The notes: generated by a model from the sequence alone, not told the origin. Counted from the first letter of the stretch, positions 1 to 10,760 are shown. The stretch: 64,000 nucleotides of DNA from Pilimelia anulata (GCF_014647895.1 NZ_BMQB01000002.1:124001-188000), one strand, 5' to 3'. A program made the numbers and translations.

Positions 1-189
1 CGCGACGCCGCCGCCGGCGACCGGGTGCAGGCCGAGGACCGTGCGCAGCAGGGTGGTCTTGCCGGAGCCGTTGGCGCCGGTCAGCGCGACGTGCTCGCCG
101 GGGGCGACCGCCAGGTCGACGTCGGTGACGACCTCCCGCCGCCCGTACCGGCAGCGCACCCCGGCAAACGTGATCGCCGCCCCCGTCAC
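1..189 (-). CDS. ABC transporter ATP-binding protein, N-terminal fragment
   Basis: This is the first ~63 residues of an ABC ATPase; the rest lies beyond the window edge. Starting from GTG it reads VTGAAITFAGVRCRYGRREV and then carries a Walker A motif GANGSGKTT followed by LLRTVLGLHP. Such subunits bind and hydrolyse ATP to drive a membrane permease. The GTG start overlaps the TGA stop of the upstream CoA ligase by four bases (GTGA), so the genes are translationally coupled. The substrate cannot be told because the signature and permease parts are missing. Confidence 0.8.
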   Translation of the reverse strand, partial: MTGAAITFAGVRCRYGRREVVTDVDLAVAPGEHVALTGANGSGKTTLLRTVLGLHPVAGGGVA

Positions 190-1802
190 CCGGCCGCCCC
201 CGCGGCCAGCGCCTCCCACAGCCCCCGCTTGTCGATCTTCCCGGCGGCGGACAGCGGCAGCCGGTCGAACACCCGCCACACCTCGGGCAGCTTCGCCCGC
301 TCCAGCCCGTGCGCGTCGGTCAGGTACTCGGCCGCCGCGGCGAGCGTCAGCGCCGTACCGGGGCGCAGCGCCACGCAGGCGGCCATCCGCTCGCCCATCA
401 GCGGGTCCGGCACGCCCAGGCAGGCCACCTGGGTGACGTCCGGGTGCTGGGCGAGCAGCAGCTCGACCTCGACGGGGGAGAGGTTGCGGCCGCCGCGGAT
501 CACCACCTCGTGCTTGCGGCCGACCACGTGCAGGTACCCGGCGGCGTCGAACCGGCCGAGGTCGCCGGTGCGGACCCAGCCGCCCGCGGTCCGGTACCGG
601 GCGTCGAACGCCGGGTCCACGTAGCACAGCGGGCTCATCGGCCCGAGCCCCCAGATCTCGCCCACGCCGCCGGCCGGGACGTCCCGCCCGTCCTCGCCGA
701 CGACCCGGATCGCCGCGACCGCCGGGTTGGGGCGGCCGACCGCGGTGTGCACGTCGGCCGGCGGGTCCGCCGGGTCGGTGGTGCAGTTGACGCCGTCGGC
801 CGAGCCGTAGCAGTTGACGTACGCCGCGCCGAACCGCTCCCGGCAGCCGTCCACGGTGGCCGGGTCCACCCGCGAGCCGCCGGCCACGATCGCCCGCAGA
901 GAGGACGTGTCGATGCTGTCCAGCCGCGGCTCGGCGAGCATCATCGCGAACATCGTCGGCACCCCGAACACCAGGTGCGGCCGGGCGCCGTCGATCAGGT
1001 CCAGCGCCCGGACCGGGTCGAACCGGCCCTGCACGATCAGCGTGCCGCCGTGCCGGGCCAGCGTCACCGCCGTCCCCGACGAGCCGAACGACGAGGCCAG
1101 CGGTACCAGGAACAGGTTGCGCATCGGCTCGGCCCCGTGGTGCAGCCCGGCGATGAACGCCCCGCGCCCGCCGGCCAGCGCGTCGTGCGAGTACGCGATC
1201 ATCTTCGGCGCCGCCTCGGAGCCGGACGACACCAGGATCCGCGCCGGCCCGGCCGGGTCGGCCGGCACCGGCTCGACCGGCGCCGCGTCGGCGGCCAGCG
1301 CCTCCAGGCTGCCCGGCCCGCCGCCGGCCACGACGACCGCCCGCAGGTCCGGCAGCTCCGGCGCCAGCGCCCGCAGGACCCGGGCGGGGGAGGTGTCGCC
1401 GTACTTGTCCGGCACGACGGCCGCGGCGGCGCGGGACCGGCCGAGCAGCGCCCGGGTGTCCCGCCGGCCGCGCCCGATCGGGTACGGCAGCGCCACCGCG
1501 CCCAGCGCCGCGACCGCGAGGTCCGCGGCGACCGCCCGCCACCCGTTCGGTAGCTGGATCGCGACCACCTCGCCCGGCCGCACCCCGGCGGCGCGCAGCC
1601 CGCCGGCCAGCCGCAGCGCCCGCTCGCGCAGCGCGGCGTAGGTGAGCGCGCCGTCGTCGTCGATCACCGCGGCCCGCTGCGGGTGCGCGGCGGCGTGCCG
1701 GTCGAACAGCGTGAACAGGTCCGCGCCCGGGTACGGTCCGGCGGCGGACCACCACCGGCGCAGCGCCGCCGGGACGAGGTCGCGGGTGGGCAGGACGGTC
1801 AC
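186..1802 (-). CDS. AMP-dependent acyl-CoA synthetase/ligase
   Basis: A 538-residue member of the ANL adenylating superfamily, expected to activate a carboxylic acid as acyl-AMP and then acyl-CoA. The P-loop-like segment is ILVSSGSEAAPKMIAYSH (the usual TSGTTGxPK is altered to SSGSEAAPK), followed by NCYGSADG in the adenine pocket, RTGDLGRFDAAGYLHVVGRK at the hinge, and GKIDKRGL with the C-terminal catalytic lysine. The GTG start overlaps the stop of the CoA transferase (GTGA), and its own stop overlaps the ABC ATPase start, so three genes form one coupled operon. The same frame stays open far upstream, but that part is antisense to other genes. Substrate unknown; the CaiB and acyl-CoA dehydrogenase neighbours suggest CoA-thioester chemistry. 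Confidence 0.88.
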   Translation of the reverse strand: MTVLPTRDLVPAALRRWWSAAGPYPGADLFTLFDRHAAAHPQRAAVIDDDGALTYAALRERALRLAGGLRAAGVRPGEVVAIQLPNGWRAVAADLAVAALGAVALPYPIGRGRRDTRALLGRSRAAAAVVPDKYGDTSPARVLRALAPELPDLRAVVVAGGGPGSLEALAADAAPVEPVPADPAGPARILVSSGSEAAPKMIAYSHDALAGGRGAFIAGLHHGAEPMRNLFLVPLASSFGSSGTAVTLARHGGTLIVQGRFDPVRALDLIDGARPHLVFGVPTMFAMMLAEPRLDSIDTSSLRAIVAGGSRVDPATVDGCRERFGAAYVNCYGSADGVNCTTDPADPPADVHTAVGRPNPAVAAIRVVGEDGRDVPAGGVGEIWGLGPMSPLCYVDPAFDARYRTAGGWVRTGDLGRFDAAGYLHVVGRKHEVVIRGGRNLSPVEVELLLAQHPDVTQVACLGVPDPLMGERMAACVALRPGTALTLAAAAEYLTDAHGLERAKLPEVWRVFDRLPLSAAGKIDKRGLWEALAAGAAG

Positions 1803-3637
1803 GGCAGGAACCTCCACGGGGGACGGACGAACGCGCACCCGGCGCGCTCCAGGAGAGCCGCCGCGGGCCCCGCGGCGAGCCGGCCGGGGTCCGGGCAGAC
1901 GACCACGGCCGGGATGTCCGCCGCCCGCAGCCTCGCGGCCAGCGCCGCGGCCGGCAGCGCGGCGGCGCCGGCCAGCAGGCCCGCTGCCGGCGCCGCGCCG
2001 GCCGGCAGGGCGACCGCGCCGTCGGCGGCGGCCAGCAGCGCCCCGCCGGGCCCGGCGGGCGGGTCGATCGGCCGCCCGCACGGCCAGCGGTGCAGCAGCG
2101 ACGACGCCGCCAGCAGGCTGGTGTCGACCCGCTGCCCGCGGCCGGTCCGCTCCCGGGCCACCAGCCCGGCCAGCACCCCCTCGGCGCAGGTCAGCCCGCC
2201 GAGGACGTCCAGCAGCGTCATCAGCGACCCGGCCGGCGGCGCGCCCGGCGGGGTCAGCCGGTCGGCCACCCCCGAGTACGCCTGCACCGTGAAGTCCGTG
2301 CCCGGCGGCGCGGTCCGCCCGCGCGCGTCCCCCCAGCCGCTCGCGTGCGCGTACACCAGCGCCGGGTTGACCGCCGCCAGGTCGGCGGCGTCCAGCCCCA
2401 GCTCGGCGGCCTTGCCGGGCGCCCAGTTGTGCAGCAGCACGTCCGCCCGCCGGGCGAGCTGGCGGACCGTGTCCCGCCCGGCGGCCGTGCGCAGGTCCAC
2501 CGGGACCACCCGCTTGCCCCGGTTCAGCGCCAGGAACCGGGCCGACGTCCCGCCCACCATCGGCGGCATCCCGCGCAGCGGGTCCCCGCCGGCCGGCTCC
2601 ACCCGGATCACCGTCGCGCCGAGCAGCCCGAGCAGGTGCCCGGCCAGCGGCCCCTGCACCCGCCGCCCCGCCTCGACCACCGTCAGCCCGGCGAGCGGCC
2701 CGCCGGCCAGCCCGCCGCCGTCCGCCCGGCGCGGCGCGGCCGCCCCCGGCAGCGGCGCGATCCGCCACGGCGGGGCGTCCGCGTCCGGGTCCCGCCGCCG
2801 CTGCGCGAGCGTGCGCACCGGCTGCACCGCCACGCCCGCGTCCCGGGTGGCGGCCACCACCCGCTCGTACGGCAGGTCCGCCAGCACCGTGTGCAGCGCC
2901 GCCGGGATCGGCGCGTACCCCGTGGCGTACCGCAGCACGAACGCCCGCCACCCCCGGTCCACCACCGCCGCCGGCACGCCGAGGGCCAGCCACAGGTCCC
3001 GCCACTGCTCCGGGTCCAGCGTCTCCAGCTCGAACCGCACCCCGTCCGCGCTGACGAACGGCGGCGGCACCCCGTCCGCGGCCGGCGCCGGCTCGGGCTC
3101 CTCGGCGGTCGCCGCGGCCAGGTACTGCGCCACCGTCAGCAGCGCCGCCGACGCCACCGCGACCCGCACCCCCGCCACCGGCCGCCCGCGCAGCCGGGCC
3201 ACCGCCCCCGCCAGCACCCCCTGCACGGCCAGCACCCCCGCCGCCGCGGTCACGTGGTCGACGGCCAGCGGCGCCGGCCCGCCGCGCGCCCGCCCGTGCA
3301 CGGCCATCGGGCCCAGCGCCGCCTGCGCGGTCGTCTCGTCCAGCGGCACCCCGTCCGGCCCGGTCCAGTCGATCTCGACCGCCACCGCCCCGTCGGGCAG
3401 CAGGAGCCGCAGCGGTCCCTCGCCCCGCCCCGGCGCGGCGCCGAGCAGCCCGAGGTGCGTGCGGGCCAGCCGCGCCGCCCCGCACTCCGCCCACCCCGCC
3501 AGCGCCAGCCCCGCCAGGGGCCCGCCCGGCGCGGGTGGGTCCGCTATGGTCGTGGGCCCGGCCGGCATGCCGGAGCCCGTACCGATCCCGGGATCCGCCC
3601 CGGTACCCGTTGCGATCCCCGCCCGTTCGATCGTCAC
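1799..3637 (-). CDS. CaiB/BaiF (family III) CoA transferase, tandem two-part form
   Basis: About 612 residues, half again as long as a usual ~400-residue family III CoA transferase. The second half shows the canonical N-terminal region (LAGLTVVEAGRRVQGPLAGH, VIRVEPAGGDPLRG, FLALNRGKR, DVLLHNWAPG, and GRGQRVDTSLLAA). The first half looks like a degenerate partner carrying only the central and C-terminal elements (GRPVAGVRVAVASAALLTVAQ, VAATRDAGVAVQPVRTLAQ). The protein therefore seems to be two CaiB-like units fused, the first probably non-catalytic. The GTG start is uncertain; GTG at 3643 and ATG at 3568 are in frame and none has a clear ribosome site. The stop overlaps the ligase start. It diverges from the acyl-CoA dehydrogenase across ~65 bp that must hold both promoters. 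Confidence 0.78.
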   Translation of the reverse strand: MTIERAGIATGTGADPGIGTGSGMPAGPTTIADPPAPGGPLAGLALAGWAECGAARLARTHLGLLGAAPGRGEGPLRLLLPDGAVAVEIDWTGPDGVPLDETTAQAALGPMAVHGRARGGPAPLAVDHVTAAAGVLAVQGVLAGAVARLRGRPVAGVRVAVASAALLTVAQYLAAATAEEPEPAPAADGVPPPFVSADGVRFELETLDPEQWRDLWLALGVPAAVVDRGWRAFVLRYATGYAPIPAALHTVLADLPYERVVAATRDAGVAVQPVRTLAQRRRDPDADAPPWRIAPLPGAAAPRRADGGGLAGGPLAGLTVVEAGRRVQGPLAGHLLGLLGATVIRVEPAGGDPLRGMPPMVGGTSARFLALNRGKRVVPVDLRTAAGRDTVRQLARRADVLLHNWAPGKAAELGLDAADLAAVNPALVYAHASGWGDARGRTAPPGTDFTVQAYSGVADRLTPPGAPPAGSLMTLLDVLGGLTCAEGVLAGLVARERTGRGQRVDTSLLAASSLLHRWPCGRPIDPPAGPGGALLAAADGAVALPAGAAPAAGLLAGAAALPAAALAARLRAADIPAVVVCPDPGRLAAGPAAALLERAGCAFVRPPWRFLP

Positions 3638-3701
3638 AGCCACATAGTCGAACCCGGACGCCGCGTGGTTCCCGGCGTCCGCCACGTTCCCGGAGGCGGT
3701 C

Positions 3702-4811
3702 GTGACCAGCGCGGACGACGTACGCGAGTTCATCGATGGCCGGGTCGTCCCGGCCGAGCCCGTGCTGGCCCGCGGCGGCCCGCCGGCCCGCGCGGCGCTC
3801 GCGGAGCTGCGCGCCGCGGCCCGGGCCGCCGGCCTGTGGGCGCTGCCGCTGCCCGCGGCCCTGGGCGGCGCGGGCCTGACCCCGACCCGGTACGCGCCGC
3901 TGGCCCGGGCCGAGGGCCGCAGCGACTTCGGCCCCGCCGCCCTCGGCTCCGACCTGCTGCTCGACGCCACCATGCTCGACGCCCACGGCACCCCCGCGGT
4001 CCGGGACGCGTACCTCGCCCCGCTGCTCACCGGCGACCACCCGCCCAGCTTCGCGATGACCGAGCCCGGCGTCGCGGGTACCGACCCGGCGGCCCTGGCC
4101 TGCGCGGCCGCCCGCGACGGCGACCACTGGGTGATCACCGGCCGGAAGTGGTTCACCTCCCGCGCCGCCGACGCCGCCTTCACCACGGTCGTCTGCCGGA
4201 CCGCCCCCGACGCCCTCTCCCTGCTCGTCGTCCCGACCGGCGCCCCCGGCTACCGGATCGTCCGCGAGCTGCCGGTGCTGGGGGCGGGCGGCCAGTACGA
4301 GATCGCCCTGGACGCCGTCCGCGTCCCCGCCGACCACCTGCTCGGCGAGCCCGGCGCCGGCCTGCGCCTGATCGGCGCCCGGCTGGCCCTCGGCCGGACC
4401 CTGCGCTGCCTGCGCTGGCTCGGCCAGGCCGACCGCGCCCACGAACTGATGCTGCACCGGATGCGGCACCGCCGGGTCGGCGCCGGCCCGCTGGCCGACC
4501 GGCAACTCCTGCACGGGTACGTCTTCGCCAACCACGCCGAGCTGCTCGCGGCGACGGCGGCCACGGACGCCGCGGTGGCGGCGGTCGAGTCCGGCGCGGA
4601 CACCCGGATCGCGGTGGCGACGGCGAAGGTGCTGACGGCGCGGGCGTACGCGGCCATCGTGGACCGCGCGATCCAGGTGCACGGCGCCGAGGGCCTGTCG
4701 GACGACACGCCGCTGGCGCTGCTGCACCGGACGGCCCGCGCGGCCCGCATCCTCGACGGCCCGGACGAACTCCACATCACGACGGTGGCCCGCCGCCTCC
4801 TGCGCGGCTAG
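3702..4811 (+). CDS. Acyl-CoA dehydrogenase family protein
   Basis: A 369-residue FAD-dependent acyl-CoA dehydrogenase, expected to introduce an alpha,beta double bond into a CoA thioester. It shows FAMTEPGVAGTDP and WVITGRKWFTS (flavin-binding beta domain), an ALGRTLRCLRWLGQA helix, QVHGAEGLSDDTPLA, and ends ARILDGPDELHITTVARRLL; the last segment resembles ACAD10/11-type enzymes, which end RxxDGPDEVH. GTG was chosen because GGAGG lies five bases upstream. Its divergent neighbours are a CoA ligase and CoA transferase, the same three enzyme types as caiA-caiB-caiC in enterobacterial carnitine metabolism. The similarity of content does not show that carnitine is the substrate. Confidence 0.88.
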   Translation: MTSADDVREFIDGRVVPAEPVLARGGPPARAALAELRAAARAAGLWALPLPAALGGAGLTPTRYAPLARAEGRSDFGPAALGSDLLLDATMLDAHGTPAVRDAYLAPLLTGDHPPSFAMTEPGVAGTDPAALACAAARDGDHWVITGRKWFTSRAADAAFTTVVCRTAPDALSLLVVPTGAPGYRIVRELPVLGAGGQYEIALDAVRVPADHLLGEPGAGLRLIGARLALGRTLRCLRWLGQADRAHELMLHRMRHRRVGAGPLADRQLLHGYVFANHAELLAATAATDAAVAAVESGADTRIAVATAKVLTARAYAAIVDRAIQVHGAEGLSDDTPLALLHRTARAARILDGPDELHITTVARRLLRG

Positions 4812-4847
4812 CGCCGCGCGGCCGGCCCGCAGGCGGGCAGCGCGGTT

Positions 4848-6041
4848 TCACCACAGCGGTACCCGGACGCGGCCGGTGGCGCGGGCGAGCAGGGCGAGCA
4901 GGAAGTGGTCGCCCCAGATCAGCTCGTGCGCGGTGGCGATGCCGCGGTCGGCGTCGTAGCAGCCGTCGAGCAGCGCCCCGCCGCGCAGGTGCCGGGCGAC
5001 GAGCCGGGCCAGGTGGACCTCCTCCCCATCCGGCGCGACATCGACCGGCGGCGACCCGGCCGCCGCATCGGCGAGGGTCCACAGTCCGGCGGCGGCGATG
5101 ACGGCGGCCGACGTGTCCACCGGCCCGGCGCCGGGCGGCTCCGCGGACAGGTACGCCGGCGGGGCGACGCCCGGGGTGGTACGCCGCCGCCAGTACGCCG
5201 CCGCCCGCCGCGCCGGCCCGGCGAACTCCGGCCACCGGCGCGCGGCGTTCGCGGTACCCAGCACGCCCCACGCCTGCCCCCGCGCCCACCCGCCCGCTCT
5301 CCCGTCCGCGCCGGGGGAGTGCCCCACCCCGGCCGGGCCGCCGGGATCGCCGCCGGACTCTCGCCCGCCGGTCCGGCCGGCCGCCGCCCGGGGCAGCGCC
5401 ATCTCGGGCCCCACCCGCCCGTCGTCGGCCAGCAGCAGCCGGACGGTCGTCCCCGCGTGCGCCCGGCCGACCCCGTCGGCCCCCGCCATGCCCCGGTCGG
5501 CCGCCCAGCCGAGCAGCGCCACCACGGCACCCAGCGCGTCGATCCCCACCCGCGGCCGCGGGTCGCGGGTGAAGGCCGTACCCACCGGCACCGCCCCGTA
5601 CCGCGCGTCGAACGCCCCCACCAGCGCCCGCGCCCCCGCCAGCGCGACCGACTCCGCGAGGTCGTCGCCGCACAGCAGCGCCCCGACGGCGGCCCCGTGC
5701 CAGAACGTCATCGCCCGGGTGACCGTGTCGTCGCCGGCCCGCTCGGCCAGCCGCCCGGTCCACCGCCGGGCCGCGTGGCGGTGCCGGCCGCTGCCGGTCA
5801 CCGCGGCCCGCACCCACAGGCACCCGACCCAGAACCCGCCGGTCCAGGACCCCCGCCGGCTCGTCAGCCAGTCCCCGCCGGCCGCGGCGTACAGCGGGAA
5901 CCGCTCGCCCACCGCCGCCTCGACCGCGTCGACCCGCCCCAGCACGGCGCCGAGCGCCCACTCCCACCCCTCGCCCGGACCGCCGGGTCCGCCGCCATCG
6001 GAGCCGCCGCCACCCGCCCCGCCGGCACCCGGCTCAGCCAT
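4848..6041 (-). CDS. Glycoside hydrolase family 88/105-like protein
   Basis: A 397-residue protein with the alpha/alpha-barrel signatures of unsaturated glucuronyl hydrolases: SRRGSWTGGFWVGCLWVR, FWHGAAVGALL, GWARGQAWGVLGTANAARRW, and a C-terminal DADRGIATAHELIWGDHFLL block. Family members remove 4,5-unsaturated uronic acids from glycan fragments made by polysaccharide lyases. There is no signal peptide, so it should act in the cytoplasm on imported fragments. The ATG overlaps the end of the MFS gene by eight bases, so the transporter and hydrolase are co-expressed, which fits uptake followed by cleavage. Family assignment is by recognised motifs only; the substrate is inferred. Confidence 0.68.
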   Translation of the reverse strand: MAEPGAGGAGGGGSDGGGPGGPGEGWEWALGAVLGRVDAVEAAVGERFPLYAAAGGDWLTSRRGSWTGGFWVGCLWVRAAVTGSGRHRHAARRWTGRLAERAGDDTVTRAMTFWHGAAVGALLCGDDLAESVALAGARALVGAFDARYGAVPVGTAFTRDPRPRVGIDALGAVVALLGWAADRGMAGADGVGRAHAGTTVRLLLADDGRVGPEMALPRAAAGRTGGRESGGDPGGPAGVGHSPGADGRAGGWARGQAWGVLGTANAARRWPEFAGPARRAAAYWRRRTTPGVAPPAYLSAEPPGAGPVDTSAAVIAAAGLWTLADAAAGSPPVDVAPDGEEVHLARLVARHLRGGALLDGCYDADRGIATAHELIWGDHFLLALLARATGRVRVPLW

Positions 6042-7185
6042 CGCCGACCCGCCGCAGCACCACCGCCACCGCCCCGGCCGCCGCGAACACCACGGCGACC
6101 GCACCCCACCCGACGCCGTACCCCGCCGCGTCCGCCAGCGCCCCGAACCCCGCCGGCCCGACCACGAACCCGCTGAAGAACCCCAGCGACACCAGCCCCG
6201 ACGCGTGCCCCGCCGCCCCGCCCCGCCGGACCACCGCCACCATCGACACCGCGTTCGCCCCGGTCGCCGTCGCCCCGATCCCGAGCGCCGCCACCCAGAC
6301 CAGCGCCCCCGCCCCGGCGTCGGCCGCCCACAGCAGCGCGCCGAACCCGCCGGCCAGCACCGGCAGCAGCAGCAACGCCGTACCGAGCACCCCCGGCCGG
6401 TCCGCCCAGCGCGCCCAGGCCACCCGCCCGACCACCCCGGCGACCCCGAACACCGCCAGCACGGCGCCCGCCGCCCCCACCCCGAGGCCGAGCCGCTGCC
6501 CGGCGAACAGCGGCAGGTACGCGTTCACCGCCGCCAGCCCGGTGCCCAGCAGCAGCGAGTACCCCACCAGCGTCCCCAGCCACCGCGACGGCCGCCGCCA
6601 CCGCCACCACGCCCCGCCGCCGCGGCCCGCGCTCGCCGCGACCACCACCGGCGCGACCACCGCCAGCAGTACCGCCGCGGCCGCGACGACCCGCAGCGCC
6701 CCCCGCCACCCCCACGCGGCCGCCGCCACCGGCAGCAGCAGCCCGCAGGCGAACGCCGCGACCTGCACGCCCGACTGCTTGATCCCGATCGCGGTCGCCC
6801 GCCGCGGCCCCGGCACCGCCCCCGCGACCAGCAGGTTCGTGGCCGGATTCGCCAACGCCTGCCCGACCCCGGCGACGGCGACGGCCGCCACGAACACCGC
6901 GTACGACCCGGCCAGCGACGCCCCGGCGAGCGCCACCGCGACCACCCCGCCGAGCGCGACCAGGCACCGCCGCGCGCCGACCAGGTCGGCCGCGTGCCCG
7001 GCGACCAGCGACCCGGCCGCGGCCACCGCGAACGTCGCCGTCACCACCCCGCCGACCCCGGCCCGGGACAGGCCGAACTCCGCCACCAGCAGCGGCGCCA
7101 GCGCGCTGACCGCGTACAGCGGCGCCATCGCCACCGCCATTCCCGCGGTCGCCAGCGCCGTCGGCGCCCACCACCCCCGCCCCAT
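6034..7185 (-). CDS. Major facilitator superfamily transporter
   Basis: A 383-residue protein with about twelve hydrophobic helices and an MFS motif-A-like loop (GHAADLVGARRCLV between helices 2 and 3), plus the helix 4-5 signature GIKQSGVQVAAF. The central arginine/tryptophan-rich loop (WWRWRRPSRW) separates the two six-helix halves. ATG is preceded by GAGGGGG. It overlaps the GH88-like gene by eight bases, so the likely job is import of the glycan fragment that enzyme cleaves, but drug efflux cannot be excluded. It is divergent from the cysO-mec pair. Confidence 0.82.
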   Translation of the reverse strand: MGRGWWAPTALATAGMAVAMAPLYAVSALAPLLVAEFGLSRAGVGGVVTATFAVAAAGSLVAGHAADLVGARRCLVALGGVVAVALAGASLAGSYAVFVAAVAVAGVGQALANPATNLLVAGAVPGPRRATAIGIKQSGVQVAAFACGLLLPVAAAAWGWRGALRVVAAAAVLLAVVAPVVVAASAGRGGGAWWRWRRPSRWLGTLVGYSLLLGTGLAAVNAYLPLFAGQRLGLGVGAAGAVLAVFGVAGVVGRVAWARWADRPGVLGTALLLLPVLAGGFGALLWAADAGAGALVWVAALGIGATATGANAVSMVAVVRRGGAAGHASGLVSLGFFSGFVVGPAGFGALADAAGYGVGWGAVAVVFAAAGAVAVVLRRVGDG

Positions 7186-7204
7186 CCCGAACCCCCTCGC
7201 GCGC

Positions 7205-7221
7205 GGGTCGCGACGCGACCC
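7205..7221. promoter_or_regulatory. 17-bp perfect palindrome in a divergent promoter region
   Basis: GGGTCGC-GAC-GCGACCC lies 20 bp upstream of the MFS start in the 149-bp gap between MFS and cysO. Its position suits an operator for a dimeric regulator, but no binding protein is known and G+C-rich palindromes also arise by chance. Confidence 0.3.
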
Positions 7222-7334
7222 GATAAACCGGATAGTCGTCGCCGCCCGGGCGAAAGTTCCCGCAGAATCCAGGCTGGACAGTACGCGCCGGCCGCCACAT
7301 ACTTCGACGGGCCGATCCGCGGGAGAGGAACGAG

Positions 7335-7607
7335 ATGGCGATCGAGGTACATATTCCGACGGTCCTGCGCCCCTTGGCCGAGGGAAACCGAACCGTGGCC
7401 GGCAGCGGCGGCACCATTGACGAACTCATCGACGTCCTGGAATCCCGATTCCCCGGAATGGGAAAGCGTCTCCGGATCGACGGTGAGGTACCCCGATACA
7501 TGAACATCTACGTCAATGACGCCGACATCCGCTTCGACCGCGCGCTGTCGACCCCGCTGCGCGACGGCGACGTGGTATCCATCCTCCCCGCCGTCGCCGG
7601 CGGCTGA
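7335..7607 (+). CDS. cysO: CysO-like MoaD/ThiS-family sulfur carrier protein
   Basis: A 90-residue beta-grasp protein ending in the diglycine ILPAVAGG that is thiocarboxylated in this family. The N-terminus (IEVHIPTVLRPLAEGNRTV) and the segment MNIYVNDADIRF closely follow Mycobacterium tuberculosis CysO (IPTILRP, VNIYVNDEDVRF, ILPAVAGG as recalled). CysO-thiocarboxylate is the sulfur donor for a PLP-dependent cysteine synthase (CysM) working from O-phosphoserine. ATG is preceded by AGAGGAACGAG. A Mec-like peptidase gene follows after 11 bases. No cysM homologue occurs in the window, so the partner synthase must be elsewhere, or the carrier may serve another pathway. Confidence 0.88.
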   Translation: MAIEVHIPTVLRPLAEGNRTVAGSGGTIDELIDVLESRFPGMGKRLRIDGEVPRYMNIYVNDADIRFDRALSTPLRDGDVVSILPAVAGG

Positions 7608-7618
7608 CGCCCCGCCGC

Positions 7619-8101
7619 ATGCTCGACGCCGAAACCGTCCGCCGGATTCACGCGGACGCCGCGGCGCGCTATCCCGCGGAGTGCTGCGGATTCGTCCGCG
7701 GCCGCCGCGTGGTGCCGTGCCGGAACGTCATCGCCGAACTGGCGGCGGCGCGGGGAAAGGTGCGCGACGCGGGCAGCGGATTCGCGTTCGGGCCGGCGGA
7801 CCTGCGGGCGCTGGACGACTCGTTCGACAGCGCGGACCCGGCCCACACGATCTACCATTCGCACGTCGGCGCGGGCGCGTTCCTGAGCGCCGAGGACCTG
7901 CGGTACGCGCTGGTCGACGGCCGGCCCGCGCACCCGGTGGAGCACCTCGTCGTCGATGTGCTGGGCGGCGCGGTCGCGGGCAGTCGGGTGTTCGCCTTCG
8001 ACCCCGCCCGCGGCAGCTACGCCCCGGTCCGGGACCACGACGCGGACGGGAACCCGGTCGCGCTCGGCCTCCTGCCCGGCCGCCGCGGACGGTTCGCCTA
8101 G
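7619..8101 (+). CDS. mec: Mec-like JAMM/MPN+ metallopeptidase
   Basis: A 160-residue MPN-domain protein with the complete JAMM zinc motif: Glu21 in YPAECCGFVRG, then His80-Ser-His82, Ser90 and Asp93 (HSHVGAGAFLSAED). In mycobacteria Mec releases cysteine from the CysO-cysteine adduct; this neighbour of cysO should do the same in the cytoplasm. The two genes are 11 bases apart and surely co-transcribed. The unusual cysteine pair next to the catalytic Glu is common in bacterial members. Confidence in the family is high; the substrate is inferred from the gene pair. Confidence 0.87.
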   Translation: MLDAETVRRIHADAAARYPAECCGFVRGRRVVPCRNVIAELAAARGKVRDAGSGFAFGPADLRALDDSFDSADPAHTIYHSHVGAGAFLSAEDLRYALVDGRPAHPVEHLVVDVLGGAVAGSRVFAFDPARGSYAPVRDHDADGNPVALGLLPGRRGRFA

Positions 8102-8384
8102 CATCGCGGGAATATCCGACTAACACCGAATGCCGGTTTTGTCGCTGGTCTGCTGTCGGCCGTCGACCGGGCCGCCCGGGCCGCGGGTCGGGATCGCCGC
8201 CGGAGCGGACGCCGGTCCCGCCCGTTCAACCGGCGCCGGCCGTGGGCCACCCGATCTACGTTGATTAAGCGGTCCGTTGGGGATTGTCGGGAAGTGTCGA
8301 TCCGCCGGACGTCCACACTGGTCGCCTGGTCCGGCGGGGAGCCAGTGGCGAAACCGAGCCCGCGCAACGAGTGATGAGGTGCCG

Positions 8385-8618
8385 GTGTCGTACTTCGCTT
8401 CCCTGTTCCGCCGCGCGCGGGAATGGTCCGTGCGGGCGCGGGCCCTGGTCGCCGTCCTCGCCCTGCTGGGCGTGGCCGGCGGCGCGGCGGCGGTGCATTT
8501 CGGCACTCGCTCCGAGCCCACGGTCACGGTGACCAGTACCGATCCGAATCAGGTTCCCGCGCCACCCCGTCCGCCGCGCGCCACGCCGGTGGAACGGATT
8601 GTGTCACCGGCACGCTGA
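8385..8618 (+). CDS. Small membrane-anchored protein of unknown function
   Basis: A 77-residue product with a basic N-terminus (FRRAREWSVRAR), one hydrophobic helix (ALVAVLALLGVAGGAAAV) and a short Pro/Thr/Arg-rich tail, so probably a single-pass membrane or secreted protein with its tail outside. GTG was chosen because a GATGAGG sequence sits about five bases upstream; longer starts upstream have no such support. It lies 42 bp before the collagen-like gene in the same direction, suggesting joint transcription. I recognise no family. Confidence 0.6.
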   Translation: MSYFASLFRRAREWSVRARALVAVLALLGVAGGAAAVHFGTRSEPTVTVTSTDPNQVPAPPRPPRATPVERIVSPAR

Positions 8619-10718
<2,100 letters not shown>

Positions 10719-10729
10719 CAGTACCCGGG

Positions 10730-10760
10730 GCGGGGGCACCGATGACGTCGGTGCCCCCGC
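10730..10760 (+). terminator. Hairpin terminator after the collagen-like gene
   Basis: A perfect 12-bp stem GCGGGGGCACCG / CGGTGCCCCCGC with a 7-nt loop starts about 12 nt after the stop codon. There is no U-tract, as is usual for actinomycete L-shaped terminators. Confidence 0.65.

Noticed and set aside
186..4775. A 1529-codon open frame on the minus strand covering the whole acyl-CoA cluster
   Set aside because: Only its last ~538 codons are the CoA ligase. The rest is low-complexity Gly/Arg/Ala sequence lying on the CoA transferase (same strand, other frame) and antisense to the dehydrogenase; long open frames are normal at this G+C content.
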